The notes under the pieces are model-generated. The model worked only from the letters and a program-made list of their open reading frames with translations, did no database searches and was not told where the DNA came from. The position numbers and the translations under genes were made by a program. Of a DNA stretch of 41,068 nucleotides, positions 1-7,798 are shown piece by piece; the stretch's first letter is position 1; the number at the start of each line of letters is the position of its first letter. The DNA lies in NCBI GenBank assembly GCA_021443845.1, contig JABUTA010000006.1:1-41068 (forward strand), read 5' to 3'. The stretch is from Parasporobacterium sp. GTDB taxonomy: Bacteria > Bacillota > Clostridia > Lachnospirales > Lachnospiraceae.

Positions 1-27
1 CTGAAAAACGGATAAAGGATTATTTTA

Positions 28-579
28 TTGAAAAGGAAACTCATTGGAATAATAATCATACTGTGTGTTGCAGCAGCTGTTTTCTTCATAATAAGGGGAA
101 GCAGGGGTACGTCCGTGGCGGATCCCGAGGCTGCTGTTCAGGAAACTGCAGAAGAAAAGCATCCGGTAGTGTATGTTAACTATGCAGGGACCTGTCTCTC
201 AATGGATGAAAAGGGAGTGGTGATCAGCAACAGTTCAGCTGAACCGGAGGGAATCCCGTACATAACCGGTATGGAATTCACGGAAATAGTATTCGGCAAA
301 AAAGCCGTGGCAGAAAACATGGCAGGGCTGGAATATGTTCTTCGGGTGGCAGCCGATCTGGAAAAAAATGGTATTAAAGCAGATAAAATAGTATTCAGCA
401 GCGGAACCGTTACACTGGTCCGGGGAGAACTTCAGATTAAACTGGGACGTAATGAAAAGACCGACAGTAAGATAAAGGATCTTGCGGATCTTCTGCCCCA
501 GGTGGATGGAAAACGGGGGGTGCTGTATATGCAGAACGGTGATGCAGATAATTACGGTTACACATTCAGAGAAAATTGA
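28..579 (+). CDS. DivIB/FtsQ-like cell-division protein, short form lacking POTRA
   Basis: Predicted single-pass membrane protein of 183 residues. A basic start (MKRK) leads straight into one membrane segment (about residues 5-22), then a linker of about 25 residues, then a domain resembling the extracytoplasmic beta domain of DivIB/FtsQ: VVYVNYAG and DEKGVV near residues 47-66, IPYITGMEF near 77-85, and a C-terminal GKRGVLYM strand. DivIB scaffolds the divisome (FtsL, DivIC, FtsW/I) outside the membrane. Known homologues carry a POTRA domain of about 70 residues between the membrane segment and the beta domain; no room exists for it here. The start is TTG at 28 behind GATAAAGGAT; an in-frame TAA at 13-15 prevents upstream extension. 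Its place directly before ftsZ supports the call. The domain match is by eye; the family is likely, the exact function inferred. Confidence 0.7.
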   Translation: MKRKLIGIIIILCVAAAVFFIIRGSRGTSVADPEAAVQETAEEKHPVVYVNYAGTCLSMDEKGVVISNSSAEPEGIPYITGMEFTEIVFGKKAVAENMAGLEYVLRVAADLEKNGIKADKIVFSSGTVTLVRGELQIKLGRNEKTDSKIKDLADLLPQVDGKRGVLYMQNGDADNYGYTFREN

Positions 580-600
580 AAAATGTTAAGCAAAATGTTA

Positions 601-629
601 TTGAAATTTAATATATTTACATATATTAT
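601..629 (+). promoter_or_regulatory. Likely sigma-A promoter of ftsZ
   Basis: TTGAAA at 601-606 and TATTAT at 624-629 are separated by exactly 17 bases in an AT-rich gap. Transcription would start near 636, giving a short leader of about 35 nt that contains the GGAGG ribosome-binding site. ftsZ could therefore be expressed independently of the upstream division gene. Confidence 0.7.
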
Positions 630-670
630 ATATTCTGATTGAATAGACTATTATTGGAGGGATAAAATAG

Positions 671-1966
671 ATGGCAGAACATGATTATGATGTACTTTCG
701 GGCGCAAGGATACTTGTTATCGGTGTTGGCGGAGCAGGAAATAATGCTGTAAACCGCATGTCCGATGGTGACGATGCTATTAAGGCTGTGGAATTTATCG
801 GTGTTAATACTGATAAGCAGGCACTTACATTAAGCAAGGCTCCTGTTACCATCCAGATCGGTGAAAAGCTCACAAAGGGTCTTGGTGCAGGTGCACAGCC
901 TGAGGTTGGACAGAAGGCTGCTGAAGAAAGCATTGAAATTATCCAGAAAGCACTTGCAGGTGCTGATATGGTATTTATCACATGCGGTATGGGCGGCGGA
1001 ACAGGTACAGGTGCGGCTCCTGTAGTTGCCAAGGCAGCTAAGGAAATGGGCATTCTTACAGTTGCAGTTGTTACCAAACCGTTCAGATTTGAAAATAAAA
1101 CACGTATGAACAATGCTCTTATGGGCATTGAACGTTTAAAAGAGGTTGTTGATACTCTTATCGTTATTCCTAATGATAAGCTCCTTGAAATCGTAGACAG
1201 AAGAACTTCCATTGCAGATGCTTTCAAAAAGGCTGATGAAGTACTTCAGCAGTCAGTTCAGGGTATCACAGATCTTATCAATATTCCTGCACTTATCAAC
1301 CTTGACTTTGCGGATGTCCGTACAGCAATGGTTAATAAGGGTATCGCTCACATCGGTATCGGTGTAGGCCACGGAGATACCAAGGCTGAGGATGCAGTTA
1401 AGGAAGCAGTTTCTTCACCGCTTCTTGAGACCAGCATCAAGGGTGCATCTCATATCATCCTTAATGTTACCGGTGACGTATCTCTTATTGAAGTCAGTGA
1501 TGCAGCAGAATATGTACAGCAGCTGGCAGGGGATGGTGCCAATATCATATTTGGTGCTAATGACAGCTGTGATGAACCGGATACCTGCAGAATTACTGTT
1601 ATTGCTACAGGTATTGCCGATGCAACACCTGCCAAGATGGCATCTCCGTTAGGCACAGCTTCAGACAGCAGATTCAAAACTCCTCTTTCTGCAGCAGCAG
1701 CAGGATATGCAGGCACAGCAGCACCGAAGCCGGCAGCACCTTCTCCATATGCAGGAGGAATGAATACTGCAGCTCCTTCACCTGCATTTTCATTTACAGC
1801 ACCTAAGAATAACGAGCCTGAGATCAGAGCAGATCTCGGAGCCGGCAGAAGAGCACCTTCAAGGGCACCGATGAACTTCGGAACTACATCAGCAGCTCCT
1901 GCACCTGCCCAGAGATCAGGTTCAGGCAAGGATATTACCATTCCTGATTTCCTTAAGAGACGCTGA
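671..1966 (+). CDS. ftsZ: Cell division protein FtsZ
   Basis: Bacterial tubulin homologue that polymerises with GTP into the cytokinetic Z ring. The 431-residue protein shows the glycine-rich start [10 protein letters not shown] (residues 18-27), the GTP-binding signature GGGTGTG (108-114) and the synergy-loop region with N210-LDFADV, which contributes to GTP hydrolysis in the neighbouring subunit. A variable Ala/Pro-rich linker (about 330-420) ends in the conserved C-terminal peptide IPDFLKRR, the usual docking tail for FtsA and other partners. Length is typical apart from a longish linker. The ATG at 671 follows TTGGAGGGAT at 653-662. Codon use is strongly biased, as expected for an abundant protein. 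It follows a DivIB-like gene, as at dcw-cluster ends, and has its own promoter and a downstream hairpin. Confidence 0.99.
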   Translation: MAEHDYDVLSGARILVIGVGGAGNNAVNRMSDGDDAIKAVEFIGVNTDKQALTLSKAPVTIQIGEKLTKGLGAGAQPEVGQKAAEESIEIIQKALAGADMVFITCGMGGGTGTGAAPVVAKAAKEMGILTVAVVTKPFRFENKTRMNNALMGIERLKEVVDTLIVIPNDKLLEIVDRRTSIADAFKKADEVLQQSVQGITDLINIPALINLDFADVRTAMVNKGIAHIGIGVGHGDTKAEDAVKEAVSSPLLETSIKGASHIILNVTGDVSLIEVSDAAEYVQQLAGDGANIIFGANDSCDEPDTCRITVIATGIADATPAKMASPLGTASDSRFKTPLSAAAAGYAGTAAPKPAAPSPYAGGMNTAAPSPAFSFTAPKNNEPEIRADLGAGRRAPSRAPMNFGTTSAAPAPAQRSGSGKDITIPDFLKRR

Positions 1967-1990
1967 TAATTATTCATTATAATTTTTTCA

Positions 1991-2025
1991 GGCTGTCATG
2001 CATTATATGTGTGGCAGCCTTTGTA
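1991..2025 (+). terminator. Hairpin terminator after ftsZ
   Basis: GGCTGTCA at 1991-1998 pairs with TGGCAGCC at 2012-2019 (one G-U pair), followed by a weak T-rich stretch. It sits 24 bases after the ftsZ stop and probably ends that transcript. The short T tract makes it a moderate call. Confidence 0.55.
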
Positions 2026-2032
2026 TTATATA

Positions 2033-2047
2033 TACCGTAATACGGTA
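2033..2047. promoter_or_regulatory. 15-bp palindrome upstream of nadE, possible operator
   Basis: TACCGTA-A-TACGGTA is a perfect inverted repeat of 7-bp arms around one base, ending 23 bases before the nadE start codon. Its position, just upstream of the GGGAG ribosome-binding site, fits a repressor operator. No regulator is identified; NAD-responsive repressors control such genes in other bacteria, but I do not recognise this as one of their sites. Confidence 0.4.
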
Positions 2048-2070
2048 ATGCTGAAATATGGGAGAATCAT

Positions 2071-4002
2071 ATGAAAGACGGTTTTATTAAGGCAGCGGCA
2101 GCAACACCTGATATCAGAGTTGCAGATGTGGATTTTAATGTGGCGGAAATAAAGAAATGTATAGACAGGGCCACAGCTGAAAAGGCAAAGATAATTGTTT
2201 TTCCGGAGCTGTGTATTACAGGTTATTCGTGCAGTGATCTGTTTGTCCAGGACCTTCTGCTGAACAGGGCAAGGGATGCGGTATCTGAACTTGCAGATTA
2301 TACTTCTGATAAGGATGCGCTGGTGTTTGTGGGTGCACCCCTAGCTGTTGACGGCGAACTGTATAATGTGGCAGCCGCCCTTAACAGGGGCAGGGTAATA
2401 GGCTTTACCACAAAAACTTTTCTTCCCAATTACGGTGAATTCTATGAAATGCGTCAGTTCAGACGAGGCCCTGAGAAAGCATCGGAGATACTGATAAACG
2501 GGGAGAGGATTCCTTTTGGCCCCCAGCTGCTGTTTGTCTGCGACAGTATGGAGTCTCTGGTTGTTTCTGCGGAAATATGTGAAGATGTCTGGAGCCCTGT
2601 TCCTCCCAGCATTGCTGCGGCAAGAGCCGGGGCAACTGTCATAGTCAATACTTCTGCAAGTACGGAAACCATAGGGAAAGCCGGATACAGGGAGAATCTT
2701 ATTTCCGGGCAGTCTGCACGGCTTATATGCGGCTATATCTATGCGAATGCCGGAGAAGGGGAATCTACCACGGACGTTGTATACGGAGGACATAATATAA
2801 TTGCAGAAAACGGTTCTGTTCTCAGCAGTTCATCCAGATTCTCGAATGAAATTATTTACAGCGAATTTGATATTAAGAGACTCAACAGCGAGAGAAGGAA
2901 GAATACTACCTTCATCACTACAACCGAAAATCAGCTGATGAGGATCCCGTTCCATATTGAGACGGAATATACTGAACTTACAAGGACATTTGCAAAACAT
3001 CCTTTTGTTCCTGATTCAACTGAAGAGAGGACCAGAAGATGTGAGGAGATATTTACCATCCAGTCTATGGGACTTAAGAAGCGTATCATGCATACCCATG
3101 CAGCCAGTGCTGTAATAGGTATTTCCGGAGGCCTCGATTCCACTCTTGCACTTCTGGTTGCCTGCAGGGCTTTTGACAGTCTGGGAATGGACAGGAGCAG
3201 TATCACAGCTGTCACTATGCCATGCTTCGGCACCACGGACAGAACCTTCAATAATGCCTGCAGAATGTCTCTTGAACTGGGATGTACATTACGGGAGGTA
3301 AATATTGCCGATTCTGTTACACAGCATTTTAAGGACATTCAGCATGATATGAATGATCACAGTGTTACCTATGAAAACGGTCAGGCAAGAGAGCGTACCC
3401 AGGTTCTGATGGATATTGCCAATCAGACCAACGGTATGGTTATCGGCACCGGTGATATGTCTGAGCTGGCTCTGGGGTGGGCTACATACAACGGTGATCA
3501 TATGTCAATGTACGGTGTAAATGCCTCTGTACCGAAGACTCTTGTAAGGCATCTTGTCCGTTATTATGCTGATGAGTGCACCGAAGGTACTTTAAGGGAG
3601 GTTCTGCTGGACGTACTTGATACACCGGTCAGCCCTGAACTTCTGCCTCCCGAGGAGGGACAGATTGCTCAGAAGACTGAGGATCTGGTAGGTCCTTATG
3701 AGCTGCATGATTATTTTCTGTATTACTTCCTGAGATTCGGATATGAACCTTCCAAGATATACAGGCTTGCAAAAAAGACCTTTGAGGATGACTATGATAT
3801 TGATACCATTTATAAATGGCTCAGAACCTTCTGCTGGAGATTCTTCGCCCAGCAGTTCAAGCGTTCCTGTCTGCCGGACGGCCCTAAGGTCGGAACGGTA
3901 GCTCTTTCTCCGCGAGGAGACTGGAGAATGCCAAGTGATGCCGTTTCCGCAATCTGGATCAATGATCTGGCGGCAGCTTATGAAGCTGATAAACAGTCCT
4001 GA
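2071..4002 (+). CDS. nadE: Glutamine-dependent NAD+ synthetase
   Basis: Catalyses the last step of NAD+ synthesis, amidating deamido-NAD+ with ammonia released from glutamine at the cost of ATP. The 643-residue protein has an N-terminal nitrilase-type glutaminase domain with the Glu-Lys-Cys triad visible as E46 (FPELCITGYS), K115 (TKTFLPNYGE) and C170 (SAEICEDVW). The C-terminal synthetase domain carries the ATP pyrophosphatase P-loop SGGLDS at 352-357 and the conserved TGDMSELALGW segment further on. Length and order match the two-domain bacterial enzyme, so glutamine rather than free ammonia is the expected nitrogen donor. The ATG at 2071 follows GGGAG at 2059-2063. It stands alone, with a 15-bp palindrome upstream and repeat-rich DNA downstream. 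Confidence 0.97.
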   Translation: MKDGFIKAAAATPDIRVADVDFNVAEIKKCIDRATAEKAKIIVFPELCITGYSCSDLFVQDLLLNRARDAVSELADYTSDKDALVFVGAPLAVDGELYNVAAALNRGRVIGFTTKTFLPNYGEFYEMRQFRRGPEKASEILINGERIPFGPQLLFVCDSMESLVVSAEICEDVWSPVPPSIAAARAGATVIVNTSASTETIGKAGYRENLISGQSARLICGYIYANAGEGESTTDVVYGGHNIIAENGSVLSSSSRFSNEIIYSEFDIKRLNSERRKNTTFITTTENQLMRIPFHIETEYTELTRTFAKHPFVPDSTEERTRRCEEIFTIQSMGLKKRIMHTHAASAVIGISGGLDSTLALLVACRAFDSLGMDRSSITAVTMPCFGTTDRTFNNACRMSLELGCTLREVNIADSVTQHFKDIQHDMNDHSVTYENGQARERTQVLMDIANQTNGMVIGTGDMSELALGWATYNGDHMSMYGVNASVPKTLVRHLVRYYADECTEGTLREVLLDVLDTPVSPELLPPEEGQIAQKTEDLVGPYELHDYFLYYFLRFGYEPSKIYRLAKKTFEDDYDIDTIYKWLRTFCWRFFAQQFKRSCLPDGPKVGTVALSPRGDWRMPSDAVSAIWINDLAAAYEADKQS

Positions 4003-4023
4003 TCAGGTCACTGATGATTGGCC

Positions 4024-4104
4024 GAAGAAAAAAGTGCCGCTGTGGGAATTGAGCTTTCTCTTTTCTCTGAGAAGTTGAGAAAATATGCCTGCTACGGATG
4101 TTTT
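4024..4104. repeat. Two copies of a short degenerate repeat after nadE
   Basis: A loose unit of the form GAAAA(A)-TGCC-n(4-6)-CGGATGTTTT occurs at about 4024-4050 (GAAAAAAGTGCCGCTGTGGG) and 4077-4104 (GAGAAAATATGCCTGC, then TACGGATGTTTT). Related units lie at 4129-4155, 4262-4291 and 6801-6829. The region 4003-4137 shows no credible gene. The copies are degenerate, so the family is defined by eye. Confidence 0.5.
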
Positions 4105-4137
4105 AAAGAAGATATTTTTAAATAGTTAAGAAAATGA

Positions 4138-4199
4138 CCGAGCTGCGGATGTTTTCAACCTGTGAAACAGGGCGGAAACATCCGCAGCTCGGCTTTTTT
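4138..4199 (+). terminator. Strong 17-bp hairpin terminator after nadE
   Basis: CCGAGCTGCGGATGTTT at 4138-4154 is perfectly complementary to AAACATCCGCAGCTCGG at 4176-4192, extended by two more possible pairs, and is followed by CTTTTTT. This is the clearest terminator for the nadE transcript. The left arm is also a copy of the degenerate repeat unit found nearby, so the hairpin may have arisen from two copies in inverted orientation. Confidence 0.8.
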
Positions 4200-4204
4200 C
4201 TCAT

Positions 4205-4291
4205 GGATGAAACTCAGAAAAGTCCGTGGGAGGGGTATTTTCTTGAAAATTGAAAATAAATGAGGAAAAACTGCCGCAACGGTAGTTTTTT
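4205..4291. repeat. Dispersed direct repeat, copy A
   Basis: Starts GATGAAACTCAGAAA and continues through TCCGT-GG, ATTTTCTT and AGGAAAAACTGCCG to a T-run. A diverged copy in the same orientation lies at 6746-6829, beyond the other end of the ABC-F gene. No coding potential is seen. The two copies flank the gene like repeats of a small dispersed element. Confidence 0.55.
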
Positions 4292-4361
4292 CTAGCTCAT
4301 GCTTCGTAAAAAAGTTATTCCGGCGGCTGAACGGGTGTATAGTGCTGCATAACTGCCAGCA

Positions 4362-4594
4362 ATAAAAATACATCTCACATATCATCTCGGTGTACTGCGC
4401 CTATGATTCATCGAATGTTTAAGCCTGTCTGTGCAGGCCGGGCCATTCGGGGCAAACTCTGATGAGTTTGCCCCTCAGTAACCCTGACGGATACCGGACT
4501 GGTGGTCCGTATCCGTCACCTGCCCATACAGGCTTAACCATCCGTGAATCATAACGGCTCGTACAATGAGATGGATATGTGAGATGTTTTTTAT
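4362..4594. repeat. Large three-branched near-palindrome (structured RNA or MITE-like element)
   Basis: Two arms of about 75 nt (4362-4437 and 4519-4594) are reverse complements at roughly 80 percent by eye, including exact blocks ACATCTCACATAT, TATGATTCA and TTAAGCCTGT. Inside the loop are two more hairpins: GGGGCAAACTC/GAGTTTGCCCC at 4449-4474 (11 bp, perfect, TGAT loop) and GACGGATA/TATCCGTC at 4486-4517 with an inner CGGAC/GTCCG pair. The fold would be a long stem ending in a multibranch junction. It begins 24 bases beyond the stop of the minus-strand ABC-F gene and lies between convergent genes. It could be an oversized terminator, a non-coding RNA or a transposon-derived palindrome. It matches no RNA family I recognise. 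Confidence 0.75.
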
Positions 4595-4617
4595 CGCAGG
4601 AGTATTCAAAAAATACA

Positions 4618-6669
4618 TCAGTCAAATGACCGGGCCAGTTCCTCAAGGTATTCCCAGCGCTCCATCTTTTCCAGCAGCAGGGCTTCAGCATCATCTTTTT
4701 CCCGATTCAGTTCTGTAAGCTTCATGAAGTCACTGGAGTTGGCCGCTATGGCATCCTCCAGGCTGCTTATTCTGTCTTCCAGTTCCTCGATTTCAGCTTC
4801 AATGGTTTCGTAATCCCGCTGCTCTTTGAAGGTGAATTTTTTCTGCTTCTGTGGTTTGTCTCTGCTATCAGCAGATGTACTGCAGGCTGAAGAGCCAGAC
4901 ACAGCAGCGGCAGGCGAATCTGTTGAAGAACAGGGAGAGTTTCTGAATGCAGTAGAGGAACTGCCTGAGGAAGGTGCAGAGGAATCTTTCGAAAAACCGG
5001 AAACATTTCTGATCGGTGCTGAGAAACCTGAAACAGCAGGGCCGGAGGACTCTTTTGAAAGGCCGGATATGTTTCTGCCCCCGGTATAGGAACCGGAACT
5101 GCCCCGGTCCGAAGCTGCCTTTTTATTTCTGTAATCAGTCCAGCCACCTTCATACTGATTTACTCTGCCGTTGCCCTCCAGTTCAAATATGCGGTTTACA
5201 ACTCGGTCCAGAAAATATCTGTCATGGGATACTGCAGCCACAATGCCTTCAAATGAATCCAGATAATCTTCAAGAATATTCAATGTGGTAATATCCAGAT
5301 CGTTAGTGGGCTCATCCAGCAGAAGCACGTTAGGGGCTTCCATGAGAACCTTCAGAAGATTGAGACGTCTTTTCTCCCCGCCGGACAGCTTTCCGATGCG
5401 TGTGTACTGCATGGAAGGTGTGAATAAGAATCTTTCCAGCATCCTGGTGGCTGTTATGCGGCCCTCGGAAGTCTGGATATATTCGGCAGTGTCTTTAATA
5501 TAATCAATAACAAGCTCATCAGGATCCATATAGGATATGCCTGTTTCCGGGTCTGTATCGATTTCCTGGGAAAAATAGCCTATCCTTATGGTCTGCCCGA
5601 TGGTAATGCTGCCACTGTCAGGCTTTACAAGACCTGTAATCATTTTCAGGAGAGTGGTCTTGCCGGCACCATTGGCACCTACAAAACCGATTCTGTCAGT
5701 CTTCAGAAAATTATATGTGAAGTCAGAAATGATCACATTGTCCCCGTAGGCCTTGGAAATATTATTCAGTTCAACTGTTGTTTTACCCATACGGGTGGAA
5801 ATGGAGTCCAGCTGTACCTGCCGGTCAAATTCCGGAGAAGCCTGATCTCTCAATGCCTCGTATCGCTGAATATGGGCCTTCTGTTTTGTGGAGCGTGCTC
5901 TGGCACCACGTCTTATCCAGGCAAGTTCTTTCCTTAAAATGTTCTGCCGTTTTTCTTCTGCGGAAACCATCTGCTGCAGACGCTGCATTTTAAGCTCCAG
6001 ATATCCGGAATATCCCGAATCGTAGGAATAGATGATTCCCTTGTCGATTTCTATGATACGGTCAGCAATGCTGTCCAGAAAATATCTGTCATGGGTCACC
6101 ATTACCAGAGCACCTTTACGGGACTTAAGAACATTTTCCAGCCATTCTGCCATTTCCTGGTCGAGATGATTGGTTGGTTCGTCCAGAACAAGAATATCTG
6201 AGGGGTACAGAAGGACGGAAACCAGAGCGAGGCGTTTCCTCTGACCGCCGGATAGCTCGGACACCGGCCGGTCAAAATCGTATACCCCCAGCTTTGTCAG
6301 CATGGAACGGGCATCACTTTCCAGAGTCCAGTAGTCTGAGTCCAGGGCATCATGATCTGTTTTGCCTGTTGATAAATCCGTGCTTTTAAGGTGGGAATTT
6401 AATACGGCCTGAATAACGGTGGCATCTTCCGGAAAATCAGGATTCTGGGGAAGATAGCGGATCACCAGATTATTGGAGGTTATTATCTCCCCTGAGTCTG
6501 CTTCCTCCAGTCCTGCGATCATTCGGAGAAGAGTGGACTTTCCTGTGCCGTTGATGCCGATAACACCCACTTTCTCATCCTGCTGAAGATAAAAGGATAT
6601 ATTATCAAAGACCTTCCGTTCAGTAAAAACCTTGGAAACATCTTTCATTGTTAAAATGCTGTCTGCCAA
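4618..6669 (-). CDS. ABC-F ATPase, Uup-like
   Basis: Soluble tandem ABC ATPase without membrane segments; ABC-F proteins act on the ribosome (translation factors or antibiotic-resistance proteins), and the Uup branch has a C-terminal coiled coil. I choose the TTG at 6669 (MADSILTMKD) because GGAGGT lies six bases upstream; no SD is apparent for longer versions. Domain 1 has Walker A GINGTGKS (38-45), signature LSGGQRKR and Walker B DEPTNHLD. An arm rich in Arg/Lys and Gln follows, then domain 2 with GANGAGKTT, LSGGEKRR and DEPTNDLD. A Ser/Gly/Ala-rich linker of about 110 residues with repeats such as SGFS separates domain 2 from a coiled coil (FKEQRDYETIEAEIEELEDR onward). About 683 residues. 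It is monocistronic and flanked by repeats. Confidence 0.93.
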   Translation of the reverse strand: MADSILTMKDVSKVFTERKVFDNISFYLQQDEKVGVIGINGTGKSTLLRMIAGLEEADSGEIITSNNLVIRYLPQNPDFPEDATVIQAVLNSHLKSTDLSTGKTDHDALDSDYWTLESDARSMLTKLGVYDFDRPVSELSGGQRKRLALVSVLLYPSDILVLDEPTNHLDQEMAEWLENVLKSRKGALVMVTHDRYFLDSIADRIIEIDKGIIYSYDSGYSGYLELKMQRLQQMVSAEEKRQNILRKELAWIRRGARARSTKQKAHIQRYEALRDQASPEFDRQVQLDSISTRMGKTTVELNNISKAYGDNVIISDFTYNFLKTDRIGFVGANGAGKTTLLKMITGLVKPDSGSITIGQTIRIGYFSQEIDTDPETGISYMDPDELVIDYIKDTAEYIQTSEGRITATRMLERFLFTPSMQYTRIGKLSGGEKRRLNLLKVLMEAPNVLLLDEPTNDLDITTLNILEDYLDSFEGIVAAVSHDRYFLDRVVNRIFELEGNGRVNQYEGGWTDYRNKKAASDRGSSGSYTGGRNISGLSKESSGPAVSGFSAPIRNVSGFSKDSSAPSSGSSSTAFRNSPCSSTDSPAAAVSGSSACSTSADSRDKPQKQKKFTFKEQRDYETIEAEIEELEDRISSLEDAIAANSSDFMKLTELNREKDDAEALLLEKMERWEYLEELARSFD

Positions 6670-6745
6670 AATATGACCTCCGTAACTGTTTATATGTATT
6701 AATAACTCAGACTTGTAATATACACAGAACACCCATTTTATTACA

Positions 6746-6829
6746 GATGAAACTCAGAAATATCCGTTGGAAAGCGATTTTCTTAATTGCAGTATAAGAT
6801 CAGGGAAAAATGCCGGGCACGTCCGGATT
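6746..6829. repeat. Dispersed direct repeat, copy B
   Basis: GATGAAACTCAGAAA at 6747-6761 starts a tract that parallels 4205-4291: TCCGTTGGAA, ATTTTCTTAA and AGGGAAAAATGCCG follow in the same order and spacing, ending in a CCGGATTT variant of the short repeat unit. Orientation is the same as copy A. It lies just upstream of the start of the minus-strand ABC-F gene and could affect its promoter. Confidence 0.55.
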
Positions 6830-7090
6830 TGGAAATTTTGAGTTGATTATATATTATAGCGGAGGATTTGAACAGAATATGGGGGCAATAAGCCTCGGAA
6901 AGGCTGATGGATCAGAGGCCATATAAAGAAGAGCATCCGGGGGCGGAGGGCAGAGTATATATACACCGCCGGGGAATAATGGTATAATCCGTCCCGGAAA
7001 TATCAGAGTATTACAAAGCACAAAGTATGCGCATGTGTTATACAATACAGCTTTTTTGCTTTGAAGAATCAGGAAAACGAGGATATAAAA
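6830..7090 (+). promoter_or_regulatory. Non-coding region before the ABC exporter, possible promoter
   Basis: No credible gene is seen between the repeat and the ATG at 7091. A consensus-like TATAAT at 6983-6988 reads toward the ABC genes, but no good -35 box lies 16-18 bases upstream, so it is weak. A second candidate, TACAAT at 7041-7046, is also unsupported. A long leader would result from the first. Confidence 0.3.
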
Positions 7091-7795
7091 ATGCTTAAAA
7101 TAGAACATCTCACAAAAACCTATGGCGGCGTAAATGCGGTTGATGATCTGAACCTGCATATTCAGGCAGGAGAAATATACGGCTTTATCGGGCATAACGG
7201 AGCAGGTAAGACCACTACTCTTAAGAGCGTTGTGGGCATACTCCGGTTTGACAGAGGTGAAATAGAAGTAAACGGCATTTCCGTAAAGAAGAATCCTGTT
7301 GAATGCAAGAAGAACATCGCATATATACCTGATAATCCCGACATTTACGAATTCATGACAGGCATACAGTACCTGAATTTTGTTGCTGATATCTACGGGG
7401 TTTCGGCCGAGGACAGACAGGAAAGGATAAGAAAATACTCAGATGCCTTCAGTCTTACAGCAGATCTTGCCCAGCAGATATCTTCATATTCACATGGAAT
7501 GAAGCAGAAGCTTGCCATCATATCAGCCTGGATACATGATCCGAAGCTTATCATAATGGATGAGCCTTTCGTAGGACTGGACCCGAAGGCAGCCCATATT
7601 CTCAAAGGAATGATGAGGGAAGTCTGTGAAAATGGCGGTGCTATTTTCTTCTCTACACATGTTCTGGAGGTTGCAGAGAAATTATGTGACAAGGTTGCAA
7701 TAATAAAAGGCGGAAAGCTGATTACCTCCGGTACCATGGAAGAAGTTACCGGTAATGAGTCTCTTGAAGATGTATTTCTGGAACTGGAGGAGTAG
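7091..7795 (+). CDS. ABC transporter ATP-binding protein (exporter type)
   Basis: Nucleotide-binding subunit (234 residues) of an ABC exporter whose permease is the next gene, three bases downstream. The ATG at 7091 (MLKIEHLTKTYGG) is preferred to an upstream TTG at 7061 because it begins at the canonical first beta strand and has GAGGA seven bases before it. Walker A is GHNGAGKTTT (near 36), the signature is the divergent SYSHGMKQKL, Walker B is LIIMDEPFVGLD and the switch histidine is in FFSTHVL. A YSHGM-type signature is common in ABC-2 type systems with large membrane subunits. The substrate cannot be read from the sequence. Confidence 0.93.
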   Translation: MLKIEHLTKTYGGVNAVDDLNLHIQAGEIYGFIGHNGAGKTTTLKSVVGILRFDRGEIEVNGISVKKNPVECKKNIAYIPDNPDIYEFMTGIQYLNFVADIYGVSAEDRQERIRKYSDAFSLTADLAQQISSYSHGMKQKLAIISAWIHDPKLIIMDEPFVGLDPKAAHILKGMMREVCENGGAIFFSTHVLEVAEKLCDKVAIIKGGKLITSGTMEEVTGNESLEDVFLELEE

Positions 7796-7798
7796 AAA

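Noticed and set aside
4419..4694. Open frame on the minus strand across the large palindrome, apparently a 91-residue protein
   Set aside because: It overlaps the end of the ABC-F gene in another frame, has no ribosome-binding site, and its composition follows the inverted repeat.
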